Below are positions 54,275 through 64,000 of a DNA stretch of 64,000 nt, one piece after another (within the stretch, counting starts at the first letter, position 1; the number at the start of each line of letters is the position of its first letter). This DNA is from Micromonospora sp. MW-13 (GTDB lineage Bacteria > Actinomycetota > Actinomycetes > Mycobacteriales > Micromonosporaceae). The notes beneath the pieces are model-generated. The model was not told the DNA's origin. It searched no databases and saw only the letters and a list, made by a program, of their open reading frames with translations. The DNA is taken from assembly GCF_003434305.1 (NCBI RefSeq), contig NZ_QKKX01000002.1, forward strand, positions 1-64,000, read 5' to 3'. The position numbers and the translations under genes are program-made.

Positions 54275-54817
54275 TCAGCCGCGGGCGGCGGCGCGGGCCT
54301 CGGCGTCGGCCTTGATCCGGGCGGCCCGGTCGAGGTCGGACTGCTGGACCGCGGCGACGGAGCCGAAGACGCTCACCGCCTGGTAGTAGGTCCAGGCCAG
54401 GCTGGTGCAGGCCGGCCGGACCACCGAGTTGTACGTGGCGCAGACCCGCTTGAGGTCCTCGTAGAAGGTGCTGTCGAGCCGGGACTTGTTGGCCGGGAAC
54501 TGGCCCATGGCCTTGTAGTTCCGGTAGCCGAAGTCGTGCCGGTGGCAGGACAGGCTGAAGTTGAAGCCGAGCGGGTTGTCCGGGCTGGACGAGCAGTAGT
54601 CGGTCGACCAGTTGAAGGCGTACTCGCTCCAGGCGGCCTTGTTCAACCGGGCGGAGTTCCAGGCGTTGTAGCTGCTGGCGCTGGTCTGCGTCCAGCTCGA
54701 CAGCACGCTGAGCTTCTGGCTGGTGCTGACGGCGGCAGCGGCGGGGTTGGCGGCCCCCAGCGCGGTGAGCAGCGCGAACGTGCCGGCGGCGAGGAGGGTG
54801 GCGAGGCGTCTGGACAC
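54275..54817 (-). CDS. Secreted bacterial phospholipase A2
   Basis: A 180-residue exported enzyme. The signal peptide (MSRRLATLLAAGTFALLTAL) ends near ANPAAAA, residue 32. The mature protein has the prokaryotic PLA2 core: NWSTDYCSSSPDNPLGFNF for calcium binding and the catalytic HD in LSCHRHDFGYRNYK; four Cys can form two disulfides. It hydrolyses the sn-2 ester of phospholipids. GGAGG is 6 nt upstream of the GTG at 54817, which fixes the start. Confidence 0.93.
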   Translation of the reverse strand: MSRRLATLLAAGTFALLTALGAANPAAAAVSTSQKLSVLSSWTQTSASSYNAWNSARLNKAAWSEYAFNWSTDYCSSSPDNPLGFNFSLSCHRHDFGYRNYKAMGQFPANKSRLDSTFYEDLKRVCATYNSVVRPACTSLAWTYYQAVSVFGSVAAVQQSDLDRAARIKADAEARAAARG

Positions 54818-54947
54818 GGTGGACCTCCGCGGGGGTGGCGGTGTGAGCGGGTGACCGGTGGGGGGCCGGTTCGACAAGTGTCGATCACGAGACGGGTGCC
54901 ACAGCATGTCATAGACCAACATCTGGTGACATCAGTTGAAACAGACA

Positions 54948-54981
54948 AGTGCCCCGGGCCGCTGGGACGGCCCGGGGCACT
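54948..54981 (-). terminator. Strong hairpin terminator of the GHL10 gene
   Basis: AGTGCCCCGGGCCG pairs exactly with CGGCCCGGGGCACT, 14 bp with a 6-base loop. On the minus strand it is followed by a T-rich tail (TTGTCTGTTTC), the best rho-independent terminator in the window. Confidence 0.8.
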
Positions 54982-54992
54982 CGCTCACGCTG

Positions 54993-56657
54993 TCAGCGCA
55001 CGAAGCGCGGCGGGCTGACGAGGCTCTCGTTCGACAACCGGTCCAGCGCGGTCACGTGGTACGTGTACCGCTGGCCGGCCTCGGCGGTGGCGTCCACCCA
55101 GGACTGCACGGCGTCGGGGGTGGCGCGGACGGTGCCGACCAGGTGCGACGCGTCGGCGAAGCCGCACTTCCCGACCAGGCCGGTCCCGTCGAACCGGTAG
55201 ATCGCGTACGAGGCCGCCGTGCCGAGCGGTCCCTTCCCGTCGGCGGGCTGCCGCCAGCTCAGCCGGACCCCGTCGTCGGTCCGCGCGGCGCCGGTGAGCA
55301 CCGGGGGCAGCAGCGGCTTCGCCGGCAGGTGCCGCATCGCCGGCACCAGGGCCGGGCGGGAGTAGTGCTCGGCCGCGTAGGTGTCCGTCGCGCCGAGCCG
55401 GTTCGCCTTCACCTGCACGGCGGAGAAGTGCACGTTGCCGAGCACCTCCGGGTACGACCGGTTGAGCGTCAGGTGGTCGGTCAGCTCGCGCGGGTTCATC
55501 CAGTACGAGCCGTACGCCGGGTCACCGCTCTTGTAGTCGGCCTGGCCGATGTAGAGCTGCACGCGGGTGCCGCGCACCGTCTCGGCCCACCACGGCACCA
55601 GCCGGGCGTAGTCGGCCGCCGGGTACTGGCCGATGTACCAGTAGAGCTGCGGCACGATGTAGTCGATCCACTCCTCCTTCACCCACTTGCGGGTGTCGGC
55701 GGAGATGATGTCGTACGACTGGCTGCCGGTGGTGTCCGAGCCGAGCGGGTCCACCGACTTGTTCCGCCAGATGCCGAACGGGCTGACCCCGAACTTCACC
55801 CACGGCTTCGCCGCCTTGATCTTGGCGTTCATCTCCTGGACCAGCAGGTTGATGTTGTCGCGCCGCCAGTCGGCCCGGTCGGTGAAGCCCCGGTTGAACT
55901 CGGCGAACGTCGCGTCGTCCGGCACCTGGTGGGTGCCGCTCGGGTACGGGTAGAAGTAGTCGTCGAAGTGCACGCCGTCGACGTCGTACCGCTGGACCGC
56001 GTCCATCATCGCGGTCTGGACGAACTCGCGGACCGCCGGGATGCCGGGGTTGTAGTAGAGCCGGCTGCCGGCGACCCCGGCCGGCGGGTACGCGAAGGTC
56101 CACTCCGGGTGCTGCCGGGCCGGGTGGTTCGGCGCGAGCTGCGCGATGTCCGCGCCCGCGCCGCCCGGGGCCGGCATGGAGATCCGGTACGGGTTGAACC
56201 AGGCGTGGAACTCCAGGTTCCGCTTGTGCGACTCGGCGACGAGGAAGGCCAGCGGATCCCAGCCCGGATCCTGCCCGCGTACCCCGGTCAGGTACTCCGA
56301 CCAGGGCTCGTACGGCGAGGGCCAGAACGCGTCGGCGGTGGGCCGGACCTGCACCACCACGGCGTTGTGGTTCAGCTTCTGCGCCAGGTCGAGCCAGCCC
56401 AGGTACTCCGCCTGCTGGGCGGCGACCCGGTCCGGTGCGGTCTGGGACGCCTTGCTCGGCCAGTCGATGTTGACCACCGACGAGATCCACATGGCCCGGA
56501 ACTGCCGCTTCGGGGTGGCCGGGTCGGTGGTGCAGGAGGTGGTGGCGGCGTCGGTCGCGTCGGTCCCCGCCGCGCTGGCGGCCGTGGGGGAGACGGCGAC
56601 GAGCGCCCCGAGCAGGGCTACGGCCAGCCCGGCGGCTCTGAGCCGAGTTGCCTTCAT
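54993..56657 (-). CDS. Secreted GHL10 (YngK/DUF187) glycoside hydrolase with FN3 domain
   Basis: A 554-residue exported protein. A signal peptide (MKATRLRAAGLAVALLGALV) ends at ASA near residue 29. The GHL10 TIM barrel follows (KRQFRAMWISSVVNIDWPS; NAVVVQVRPTADAFWPS; WFNPYRI; YDVDGVHFDDYFYPYP; WKFGVSPFGIW-like stretch; IDYIVPQLYWYIGQYP). A fibronectin type III domain ends the protein (residues about 455-554). Relatives act on cell-wall or capsular glycans. The ATG at 56657 is used. A GAAAATTTC palindrome in the upstream region may be an operator. Confidence 0.9.
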   Translation of the reverse strand: MKATRLRAAGLAVALLGALVAVSPTAASAAGTDATDAATTSCTTDPATPKRQFRAMWISSVVNIDWPSKASQTAPDRVAAQQAEYLGWLDLAQKLNHNAVVVQVRPTADAFWPSPYEPWSEYLTGVRGQDPGWDPLAFLVAESHKRNLEFHAWFNPYRISMPAPGGAGADIAQLAPNHPARQHPEWTFAYPPAGVAGSRLYYNPGIPAVREFVQTAMMDAVQRYDVDGVHFDDYFYPYPSGTHQVPDDATFAEFNRGFTDRADWRRDNINLLVQEMNAKIKAAKPWVKFGVSPFGIWRNKSVDPLGSDTTGSQSYDIISADTRKWVKEEWIDYIVPQLYWYIGQYPAADYARLVPWWAETVRGTRVQLYIGQADYKSGDPAYGSYWMNPRELTDHLTLNRSYPEVLGNVHFSAVQVKANRLGATDTYAAEHYSRPALVPAMRHLPAKPLLPPVLTGAARTDDGVRLSWRQPADGKGPLGTAASYAIYRFDGTGLVGKCGFADASHLVGTVRATPDAVQSWVDATAEAGQRYTYHVTALDRLSNESLVSPPRFVR

Positions 56658-56983
56658 CCGGTGCGTCCCTTCGTTGGGCTCGGCGTGGCGGGGTCGGGTG
56701 GCGACGGACGCCGCGCGGCCGACCCCGGCCGCTCCGCGTGGCACGCGCTCTCGGCAAGATTCGCCGAGGGCTATCTGTCGCTGGTAGGAAATTTTCACAC
56801 CGGGTGGGGGTGGCGCAAGACCTCCGGCCAGATCCGCACCGACCGGCCGCGCGAATCGTTCCGGCGTGACCCGTCCCACCCGCCGGACCGTGACCGCACC
56901 GACACCGATGGTCGTGGCTCGCCGCCCGGCCGGCTGATCAGCATCGGCCCGTGAGGGGGTGGGGGAGGGGGTGGGGGTGGAGG
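56658..56983. other. 326-bp region upstream of the GHL10 gene
   Basis: No gene. It separates the divergent-looking end of the methyltransferase gene from the GHL10 start and contains the GHL10 promoter area on the minus strand. A GAAATTTTC box lies at 56788-56796, and a G-rich run (GGGGGTGGGGGAGGGGGTGG) near 56956-56980 precedes the methyltransferase stop. Confidence 0.5.
56788..56796. promoter_or_regulatory. GAAA-N-TTTC operator-like box
   Basis: GAAATTTTC (GAAAATTTC on the other strand) is a 9-bp palindrome about 131 bp before the GHL10 start. GAAA-N-TTTC boxes are repressor sites upstream of Streptomyces xylanase genes; a LacI-type repressor here is inference. Confidence 0.35.
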
Positions 56984-57709
56984 TTAGGTGAAGAAGCGGG
57001 CCAGGTGGGGGGTGGGCGGTGGGGTGGTGTTCGGGGGGAGGGGGGTGAGGTCGGCGAAGATGCTGGCGCCGTCGCAGCCCGCGTGCAGGGGGTACCAGCG
57101 CGGGGTGCCCGGTGGGCGCTGGAGGCAGATGCCCTTGAATGTCTGCACGTCGAGCAGCCGGACGTGGGTCGGGTCGGCCACCGCGTTCACGTGCCCCCAC
57201 CAGGGGCTCATCACGTGCAGCACGCCGCCCGGCCGGAGCACCCGGTGACACTCGTCCACCAGGGGCAGGAAGTCGATCAGGTGCTCCAGGATGTGCACCG
57301 CGAAGAGCACGTCCACCGAGTTGTCGGCCAGCGGCAGCGAACCGGAGAGGTCGGCCAACGCGTCCACCCCCGGGGCGGGGAAGAGATCCAGCCCCAGGTT
57401 GCCCGGGTACTGCTTGGTGCCGCCGCAGCCCAGGTCGACCACGACCGGGTCCCGGCCGGCCACCCGGACCCGGCACCAGACCCCGAACACCCCGGCGAGC
57501 CGGCCGACCAGGTCCCGGACCAGCCGTAGCCGCGCCGCGTCGTCGACCTCGCCGGTCAGGTGGGCCACCCCCCGGTCGAAGCGCACCCGCACCGCGAGGT
57601 CGCGCAGCCGGTCGTCGTGGGACGACTGATCCGCCCATGCCTCGGCGAGGAAGTCGTCGACCGCCCGCAGCCGCTCGGCCGAGGGCGGGGTCAGGGCCAG
57701 CGCGACCAT
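56984..57709 (-). CDS. SAM-dependent methyltransferase (Methyltransf_11-like)
   Basis: A 241-residue class I methyltransferase. The SAM site is VVDLGCGGTKQYPGNLGLDL (about residues 72-91), and the post-motif region reads FAVHILEHLIDFLPLVDECHRVLRPGG, typical of small-molecule enzymes. The first 65 residues look like an appended helical region. Product and substrate unknown. GGAGGTGG precedes the ATG at 57709. Confidence 0.85.
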   Translation of the reverse strand: MVALALTPPSAERLRAVDDFLAEAWADQSSHDDRLRDLAVRVRFDRGVAHLTGEVDDAARLRLVRDLVGRLAGVFGVWCRVRVAGRDPVVVDLGCGGTKQYPGNLGLDLFPAPGVDALADLSGSLPLADNSVDVLFAVHILEHLIDFLPLVDECHRVLRPGGVLHVMSPWWGHVNAVADPTHVRLLDVQTFKGICLQRPPGTPRWYPLHAGCDGASIFADLTPLPPNTTPPPTPHLARFFT

Positions 57710-57782
57710 GGGCCACCTCCGCCGGGCGCGTTACCCGGATCCGCCGGCGGTATGCCCGCCGAGGCGGACCGATCCGGGCGGG

Positions 57783-58100
57783 TCAGCCGGAGATGCGGCG
57801 GGCCGGCCGGCCGGGGCCCCGGATGCGCTGCCGGGGCGACAGGGAGGCCGCCTTCGGCCGCTTGAGGTGGTACCGGTGCAGTTCGCTGCTGCCCGGCATG
57901 GACGGGTCCTCGCTCATCGCCACCAGTTCCCAGCCCTGGTCGCCGGCCCGGTTCAGGTGGGCCAGCGCGGTGTCGCCGTACGGGGTGACGTCGACCATCG
58001 AGCCGTCCGGGCCGTACCAGACGAAGACGATCTCCCAACCGGTGTCGGTGCTGGCTGCCTGGCGGCGGCGGACCAACAGCGCGTACTCCCACTTGAGCAT
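57783..58100 (-). CDS. Hypothetical protein (DUF4177-like)
   Basis: A 105-residue protein starting MLKWEYALLVRRR, with GWELVAM in the middle (QGWELVAM is typical of the small DUF4177 beta-rich family) and a basic C-terminus. Function unknown. It lies between the methyltransferase and ABC-F genes on the same strand, 73 bp and 39 bp away. The ATG at 58100 is used; GACAAT lies 6 nt upstream as a weak leaderless -10. Confidence 0.7.
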   Translation of the reverse strand: MLKWEYALLVRRRQAASTDTGWEIVFVWYGPDGSMVDVTPYGDTALAHLNRAGDQGWELVAMSEDPSMPGSSELHRYHLKRPKAASLSPRQRIRGPGRPARRISG

Positions 58101-58139
58101 GGAGTCATTGTCACCCCGGAACCGCCGGTCGGCACGCCG

Positions 58140-59777
<1,638 letters not shown>

Positions 59778-59885
59778 GAGGAAGCGAGCCTATCGGTCGC
59801 GTCACCAGGATCCGGTGGCCGGTCCGGCGGGCCGGTTCGGGCACCCGGCACGCGCGCCCGCAGTACGCGGGGCAGACTCACCGGC

Positions 59886-60650
59886 GTGGTGACGACTCTG
59901 GCGATCGACTGCGGCGGCGGCGGGATCAAGGCGTCGGTGCTCGACGGGGCCGGCACGATGCGGGCCCGGCCGCTGCGGGTGCCCACCCCGTACCCCCTGC
60001 CGCCCACGCTGTTCGTGAAGACGCTGCTCGACCTCGGTGGCCGGCTGCCCACGGCGGAGCGGGTGACCGTCGGGATGCCCGGCATGCTCCGGCACGGCGT
60101 GGTGGTAGCCACCCCGCACTACGTGACCCGCTCCGGCCCCCGCAGCCGGGTCGATCCCGACCTGCTGACCGAGTGGTCCGGCTTCGACGCGCGCACGGCG
60201 CTCGCCGACGCCTTCGGGGTGCCCGCCCTGGTGCTCAACGACGCCGAGGTGCACGGCGCCGGGGTGGTCGCCGGCACCGGCCTGGAACTGGTGCTGACCC
60301 TCGGCACCGGGCTGGGCAGCGCCGTCTTCGACGGCGGCGTGCTCGCCCCGCACCTGGAGCTGTCCCACGCCCCGGTGCGCTGGGGCACCACCTACGACAC
60401 GTACGTGGGGGAGCCGGAGCGCCGTCGCCTCGGCGACGCGTTCTGGTCCCGCCGGATCCGGCAGGTGGTGGACGGGCTGCGCCCGGTGTTCCGCTGGGAC
60501 CGGCTCTACCTGGGCGGGGGCAACTCCCGGCTGATCCGGCCCGAGCAGCTCGCCCGGATGGGCGAGGACGTGGTGGTGGTGCCGAACACCGCCGGCATCG
60601 TCGGCGGCGTCCGCGCCTGGGACCTGCAAAGGGGAAGAACTTCGGCCTGA
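59886..60650 (+). CDS. ROK-family kinase (polyphosphate glucokinase-like)
   Basis: A 254-residue sugar kinase-fold protein. The phosphate-1 loop is LAIDCGGGGIKASVLDG, the catalytic Asp lies in LVLNDAEVHGAGV, and LTLGTGLGSAVFDGG is the phosphate-2 region. The ROK zinc Cys cluster is absent, as in PpgK-type enzymes. Glucose as substrate is a family guess. GTG GTG start at 59886; divergent from the ABC-F gene. Confidence 0.85.
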   Translation: MVTTLAIDCGGGGIKASVLDGAGTMRARPLRVPTPYPLPPTLFVKTLLDLGGRLPTAERVTVGMPGMLRHGVVVATPHYVTRSGPRSRVDPDLLTEWSGFDARTALADAFGVPALVLNDAEVHGAGVVAGTGLELVLTLGTGLGSAVFDGGVLAPHLELSHAPVRWGTTYDTYVGEPERRRLGDAFWSRRIRQVVDGLRPVFRWDRLYLGGGNSRLIRPEQLARMGEDVVVVPNTAGIVGGVRAWDLQRGRTSA

Positions 60651-60762
60651 CCGTGCCCTCGTCGACCCGGTCCGGCGGGTTTTCGTCGCAGGAACACTCG
60701 CGGTCCGCGCGGTGTTGTGCCAGCGTCGGATCAGTGGCGGCGCGAGACGAGGAGGTGGGTCG

Positions 60763-61131
60763 ATGGACCTTCTGGCGGAGTACCGACGGGCGACCATGTT
60801 CTTCGAGATGGGTGACGCTTCCGGAGCGGTCCGGCTGCTGGAGCCGATCGTCGAGGCAGAACCCGGCAACTCCTCCGTACGGCAGTTGCTGGCCCGGGCG
60901 TACTTCCAGACCGCCCAGCTCAACCGCGCCGAGGAGCAACTGCGCGAGCTGGTCGACCGGGACCCCAGCGATCACTACGCGCACCACGTGCTCGGCCGGA
61001 CGCTGGAGCGGATGAACCGCCCCGCGGACGCGCTGCGGCACCTGCGCATCGCCGCCGCGATGCACTCGACGAACACCGACTACGCGACCGCGCTGCGCCG
61101 GGTGGAGAGCCGGGTCAACAGCGACCGCTGA
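60763..61131 (+). CDS. TPR-repeat protein
   Basis: A 122-residue protein made of three TPR-like helix pairs (LAEYRRATMFFEMGDASGAVRLLEPIV; SVRQLLARAYFQTAQLNRAEEQLRELV; YAHHVLGRTLERMNRPADALRHLRIA). A scaffolding role is likely; partner unknown. GAGGAGG is 7 nt before the ATG at 60763. A strong terminator follows. Confidence 0.85.
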   Translation: MDLLAEYRRATMFFEMGDASGAVRLLEPIVEAEPGNSSVRQLLARAYFQTAQLNRAEEQLRELVDRDPSDHYAHHVLGRTLERMNRPADALRHLRIAAAMHSTNTDYATALRRVESRVNSDR

Positions 61132-61136
61132 CCGAG

Positions 61137-61177
61137 CCGGGCAAGGGGAAGGGGAACTCACTCTTCCCCTTGCCCGG
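61137..61177 (+). terminator. Strong hairpin terminator after the TPR gene
   Basis: CCGGGCAAGGGGAAG (61137-61151) pairs exactly with CTTCCCCTTGCCCGG (61163-61177), 15 bp. Confidence 0.75.
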
Positions 61178-61258
61178 GGCCCGAAGCCCGAGGCCTCTCC
61201 CGGCGACTGCGGGCCTACCATGGGCTGCCATGGGACGTGCACAGGTGGTGGAGGCGGA

Positions 61259-61513
61259 ATGAAGCTCAAGCTGGACCTGCACGACATCTTCAACAAGGGC
61301 CAGGACATCGACCGCGCGCTGCGCGGGATCATGGACGAGGCGGTGGCGAAGAAGGCCACCCTCGTCGAGATCATCCCCGGCAAGGGCTCCGGCCAGCTCA
61401 AGAAGCGGGTGCTGCGCTTCCTCGACCAGAAGGACGTCAAGCAGCTCTACCACCGCGTGGAGAAGGACTCGAAGAACTTCGGCCGCCTCTTCATCCACTT
61501 CCGCTGGAAGTAA
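61259..61513 (+). CDS. Smr-domain protein
   Basis: An 84-residue single Smr (MutS2 C-terminal) domain: LKLDLHDIFNKGQDIDRALR and VEIIPGKGSGQLKKRVLRFL with the GxGxGxLK-type loop GKGSGQLK, ending in FGRLFIHFR. Smr domains are endonucleases acting on nicked or branched DNA or RNA; the DLHD signature at the N-terminus is kept. GGAGG lies 5 nt upstream of the ATG at 61259. Confidence 0.88.
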   Translation: MKLKLDLHDIFNKGQDIDRALRGIMDEAVAKKATLVEIIPGKGSGQLKKRVLRFLDQKDVKQLYHRVEKDSKNFGRLFIHFRWK

Positions 61514-61584
61514 GAGCCTCAGCCTCCCGACCTCCCGCGCGATACCGGGTTGCCCGCTGCCCAACCGTGCGCGACCCTTTCGGG

Positions 61585-62079
61585 ATGATCCGGACGCGGG
61601 TGCTCACCGAGGGCGATTGGCAGTTGTGGCGGGAACTGCGGCTCGCCGCGCTGGCGGAGGCGGCGTACGCCTTCGGTTCCCGGCTGGCGGACTGGCAGGG
61701 CGACGGCGACCGGGAGGAACGCTGGCGCGGGCGGCTGGCCATCCCCGGCTCGTACAACATCCTGGCGCTGCGCGACGGGCAGCCCGTCGGGGTGGTCAGC
61801 GGGGTGCCGACCGATCGGGACGGCGTCGTGGAGTTGATCTCCATGTACGTGTCGCCGGTCGGACGGGGCCGGGGCGTGGGCGACCACCTTGTGCGGGCGG
61901 TCGAGCGGTGGGCCAGGCAGGTGGGCGCGGGGACGCTGCGGCTGGCCGTGACGGAGGGCAACGAGAACGCCTGGGCGCTCTACCGGCGCAACGGCTTCCG
62001 CGACACGGGCGAGCCGGGCGACCTCATGCCCGACAACGTGCGCCGGGAGCACGTCATGGCCAAGAGTCTCGTGGATTAA
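61585..62079 (+). CDS. GNAT-family N-acetyltransferase
   Basis: A 164-residue single GNAT enzyme with the acetyl-CoA loop VSPVGRGRGVGDHLVRAV (about residues 92-109) and AVTEGNENAWALYRRNGF. Substrate unknown. The ATG at 61585 is used; a GTG at 61567 would add six residues. Convergent with the peptidase gene. Confidence 0.88.
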   Translation: MIRTRVLTEGDWQLWRELRLAALAEAAYAFGSRLADWQGDGDREERWRGRLAIPGSYNILALRDGQPVGVVSGVPTDRDGVVELISMYVSPVGRGRGVGDHLVRAVERWARQVGAGTLRLAVTEGNENAWALYRRNGFRDTGEPGDLMPDNVRREHVMAKSLVD

Positions 62080-62120
62080 CGGCCAACCGGCCCGGGTGAG
62101 AACCCCGTAGAAGGCGCCCC

Positions 62121-62185
62121 GCGCCAAATTCACGGAAAGAGTGGCCATTCCGCGCGGAATAGCCACTCTTTCCGTGAATTTGCGC
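62121..62185. terminator. Long palindrome between convergent genes
   Basis: About 30 bp of inverted repeat: AAATTCACGGAAAGAGTGGC (62126-62145) and its exact complement GCCACTCTTTCCGTGAATTT (62162-62181), with one bulged C and one mismatched pair nearby and CGCG at the centre. It lies between convergent stops and can serve as a bidirectional terminator; it is also far more AT-rich than its surroundings, and may be a dispersed repeat. Confidence 0.8.
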
Positions 62186-62196
62186 GGCTGCCCAGG

Positions 62197-64000
62197 TTAG
62201 ACGGGGTAGGTGCGGGCGACCGCCAGCATTTCCGAGCTGTGGGAGCCGACCACGCCGACGGTCGGGGGGCGGGGGCGGAATCCGGGGATACCGTCCAGGC
62301 CGTCGCTGGCGTCCATGGCCCGCAGCATGGTCGGCCGGGAGACCCCCGCGAGCACCAGCGTGATCTCGATGCCCTCGGGCGGCGGGGCGTGGAAGACCAC
62401 CCCGAAGCCCCAGTCCGCGCCGTCGGCGGGTCGGCCGCCGGCCACCCGCCGCCCGTTCACGGTCGCCGACTCCACCACGGTCGCGCCGTCGACGTGCAGG
62501 GTGGCGAGCCGGACCGGCCGCTGCGGGGTGAGCCGCACCCGCAGGATGCGCTGCTCGCCGGAGCGGGTGTCGGCGAGGATCTCCAGCCTCGGCGCGGGCA
62601 GGTTCGCCGCCTGGGCCGGCCCGGTCCGCAGCTCGGTGTCGCCGAGGCCGGGGAAGTCTCCGACCCCGGTCACCCCGTCGACGTACCCCGCCGTCCACGG
62701 TTGGGGGGCGGTCTCGTGGCTGAGCCAGCGGGCCTGCCCGGTGCCGGCGTCCAGGGCGTACATCAGGTGGGTGGGCACGGGGTGGGCGGCGTCGAACCGG
62801 TCGACGGCGAGCCCGACCCCGGCGAACACCACCGCCGCGAGCCCGGCGGCGACGGCCGGCAGTGCGCCCGCCCGGCGGGCCCGGGCCGCGACCATGCCGC
62901 GCTGCCCGCCGGCCTCCGGGTGCAGCAGGTCCAGCACCGGCAGCGCGGCCAGCCCGAGCAGCACCGCGACCAGGGCCGCGACGCCGCCCATCGCCATGCC
63001 GAGCGCCGGGAAGAGCAGCACCACGGGTGGCAGCAGGATCACCACGGCGACCGCGCCGGCCAGGGTCACCGCGACCACCGGCCAGGGGCCGTCGATCCGG
63101 CTGGCCAGCGCGACCAGCCCGGCCGCCGCGCCGGCCAGGGCCGGCAGGGTCGTCAGGTACGCCCCGCCGGGCACCAGCACCGCGAGCACCACCCCGAGTA
63201 CGGCCAGCCACCCCAGCCCGCCGATCGCCAGGGCGGCCGGGCCGACCCGGCGGCGGGTCAGCGCGTACCAGGCGACCAGGATCGCGGCGGCGAGCGCCAC
63301 CACGGCGAGCCGGTACCAGGTTGGCCGGTACGGGTCGAGCAGCTCGGCGTAGCCGGGCCGCACGGCGGTGATCCCCGCCCAGAGCAGCTGCGCGGCCAGC
63401 GGGGCGGCGACGACCGGCACCAGCGCCAGCCCGAAGCCGGCGGCGAGCCGCCCGTACGTGGTCCGACCCCGCCGGCGGGCCAGCCAGCCGAGGGCCAGCA
63501 CGGCGGCCAGGGCGGCCAGCGCCAGCGGCAGCACCAGCCAGCCGGGGTAGCGGGCCAGCCCGCCCGGGACCGGGAAGTACGTGGCGTCGTGCCCGGCGCC
63601 CAGGTCCTTCAGGTCGGAGCGGCCGAACTCGCGGGCCAGGCCGAGCGCGTTGTCGCCGTGCTGCTGGAGGCTGGCCCGGTCCATCGCGGCCGGGGTGTCC
63701 AGCGGGGTGTGGTAGATCGCCCCGCCGTCGATGTAGGCCGAGTTGAGCCCGACGAAACCGGCCCGGTCGAGGAACGCGGTGAAGTCGGTGTCGTTGGGCA
63801 GCGCGCGGTAGATCTCCACCGCGAACGAGGTGCCGACCGGGTGCGGGGCGGCCCGGCCGAAGACGTCCACCAGCCTCGCGTTGTCCCGGGACGTCTCGAA
63901 CATGATCACCGGGCCGGTGGAGCCGCGCGCCTCCAGGTTGAGCACCACTCCGCCGTCGGCGGCGAGCGGGTGGTCCGCCGCGAACGCGGACGCCCCGCAC
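62197..64000 (-). CDS. Membrane M28-family peptidase (5' end outside the window)
   Basis: The visible 601 codons are the C-terminal part of a zinc aminopeptidase-like protein. Near the right edge the M28 domain reads VVLNLEARGSTGPVIMFETS, and YIDGGAIYHTPLDTPAAMDRASLQQHGDNAL carries the His and Asp region of the metal site. About eight hydrophobic segments follow (63500-62800), and the C-terminus is a domain outside the family core. The start lies beyond 64000, so the first metal ligands cannot be examined. Related actinobacterial proteins are Mername-AA-type. Confidence 0.88.
   Translation of the reverse strand, partial: CGASAFAADHPLAADGGVVLNLEARGSTGPVIMFETSRDNARLVDVFGRAAPHPVGTSFAVEIYRALPNDTDFTAFLDRAGFVGLNSAYIDGGAIYHTPLDTPAAMDRASLQQHGDNALGLAREFGRSDLKDLGAGHDATYFPVPGGLARYPGWLVLPLALAALAAVLALGWLARRRGRTTYGRLAAGFGLALVPVVAAPLAAQLLWAGITAVRPGYAELLDPYRPTWYRLAVVALAAAILVAWYALTRRRVGPAALAIGGLGWLAVLGVVLAVLVPGGAYLTTLPALAGAAAGLVALASRIDGPWPVVAVTLAGAVAVVILLPPVVLLFPALGMAMGGVAALVAVLLGLAALPVLDLLHPEAGGQRGMVAARARRAGALPAVAAGLAAVVFAGVGLAVDRFDAAHPVPTHLMYALDAGTGQARWLSHETAPQPWTAGYVDGVTGVGDFPGLGDTELRTGPAQAANLPAPRLEILADTRSGEQRILRVRLTPQRPVRLATLHVDGATVVESATVNGRRVAGGRPADGADWGFGVVFHAPPPEGIEITLVLAGVSRPTMLRAMDASDGLDGIPGFRPRPPTVGVVGSHSSEMLAVARTYPV

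Overview
The window is chromosomal DNA from a very GC-rich actinobacterium, most likely a member of the Micromonosporaceae (Micromonospora/Salinispora type). This is a judgement from protein wording, extreme third-position GC, frequent GTG starts, a mycothiol gene (mshA), a BldN-type sigma factor with its RsbN-like partner, and the Rex-hemACD-hemB order. No rRNA, tRNA, CRISPR array, prophage or insertion sequence was recognised.

The backbone from about 2 to 44 kb follows the order of the Mycobacterium tuberculosis Rv0486-Rv0512 block: mshA, YbjN-like, gpmA, senX3-regX3, an Rv0495c-like gene, ppx, an Rv0498-like isomerase, an Rv0500A-like HTH gene, the 33-codon bS22 gene, a GalE2-like SDR, an Rv0502-like acyltransferase, a SerB1-like HAD phosphatase, a glutaredoxin-like gene, then hemA-hemC-hemD-hemB. 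Lineage-specific segments sit between these markers: a histone-H1-like repeat protein and two tandem MFS pumps (4-8.4 kb); phoU placed divergently to senX3; a tripartite tricarboxylate transport island with a CitA/DcuS-type two-component system, UspA, MFS and an RraA-type aldolase (12.3-20 kb); an operon of a YgiB-like lipoprotein, a YgiC-like ATP-grasp ligase and a CGNR zinc-finger protein (22.8-24.8 kb); proline dehydrogenase and a gluzincin-like protein (25-27.3 kb); bldN with a coupled 48-codon upstream ORF, rsbN, and the wreck of an acyl-CoA ligase gene (31.6-34.7 kb); and a LiaS/NarL-type two-component pair (35.7-37.7 kb).

From 44 to 64 kb the content is accessory or house-cleaning: an XRE regulator behind two DnaA-box-like sites, a large secreted ExeM/NucH-type nuclease, a tandem GNAT protein, a membrane-anchored lytic transglycosylase, an FmdB zinc ribbon, a 946-residue cyclase-domain/NB-ARC protein, a secreted phospholipase A2, a secreted GHL10 glycosidase, a methyltransferase, an ABC-F ATPase, a ROK kinase, TPR, Smr and GNAT proteins, and a membrane M28-type peptidase cut by the right edge.

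Regulatory sequence that can be read directly includes a Rex operator on the -35 of the rex-hem operon, repeated GGTGAAC units (Pho-box like) between phoU and senX3, at least eight genes whose -10 hexamer lies 6-7 nt before the start codon (leaderless transcripts), and several long perfect hairpins at operon ends. Three different long palindromic elements (65-140, 43870-43952, 62121-62185) look like dispersed repeats. The most interesting candidates for follow-up are the lipoprotein/ATP-grasp/CGNR operon and the small coupled ORF ahead of bldN.
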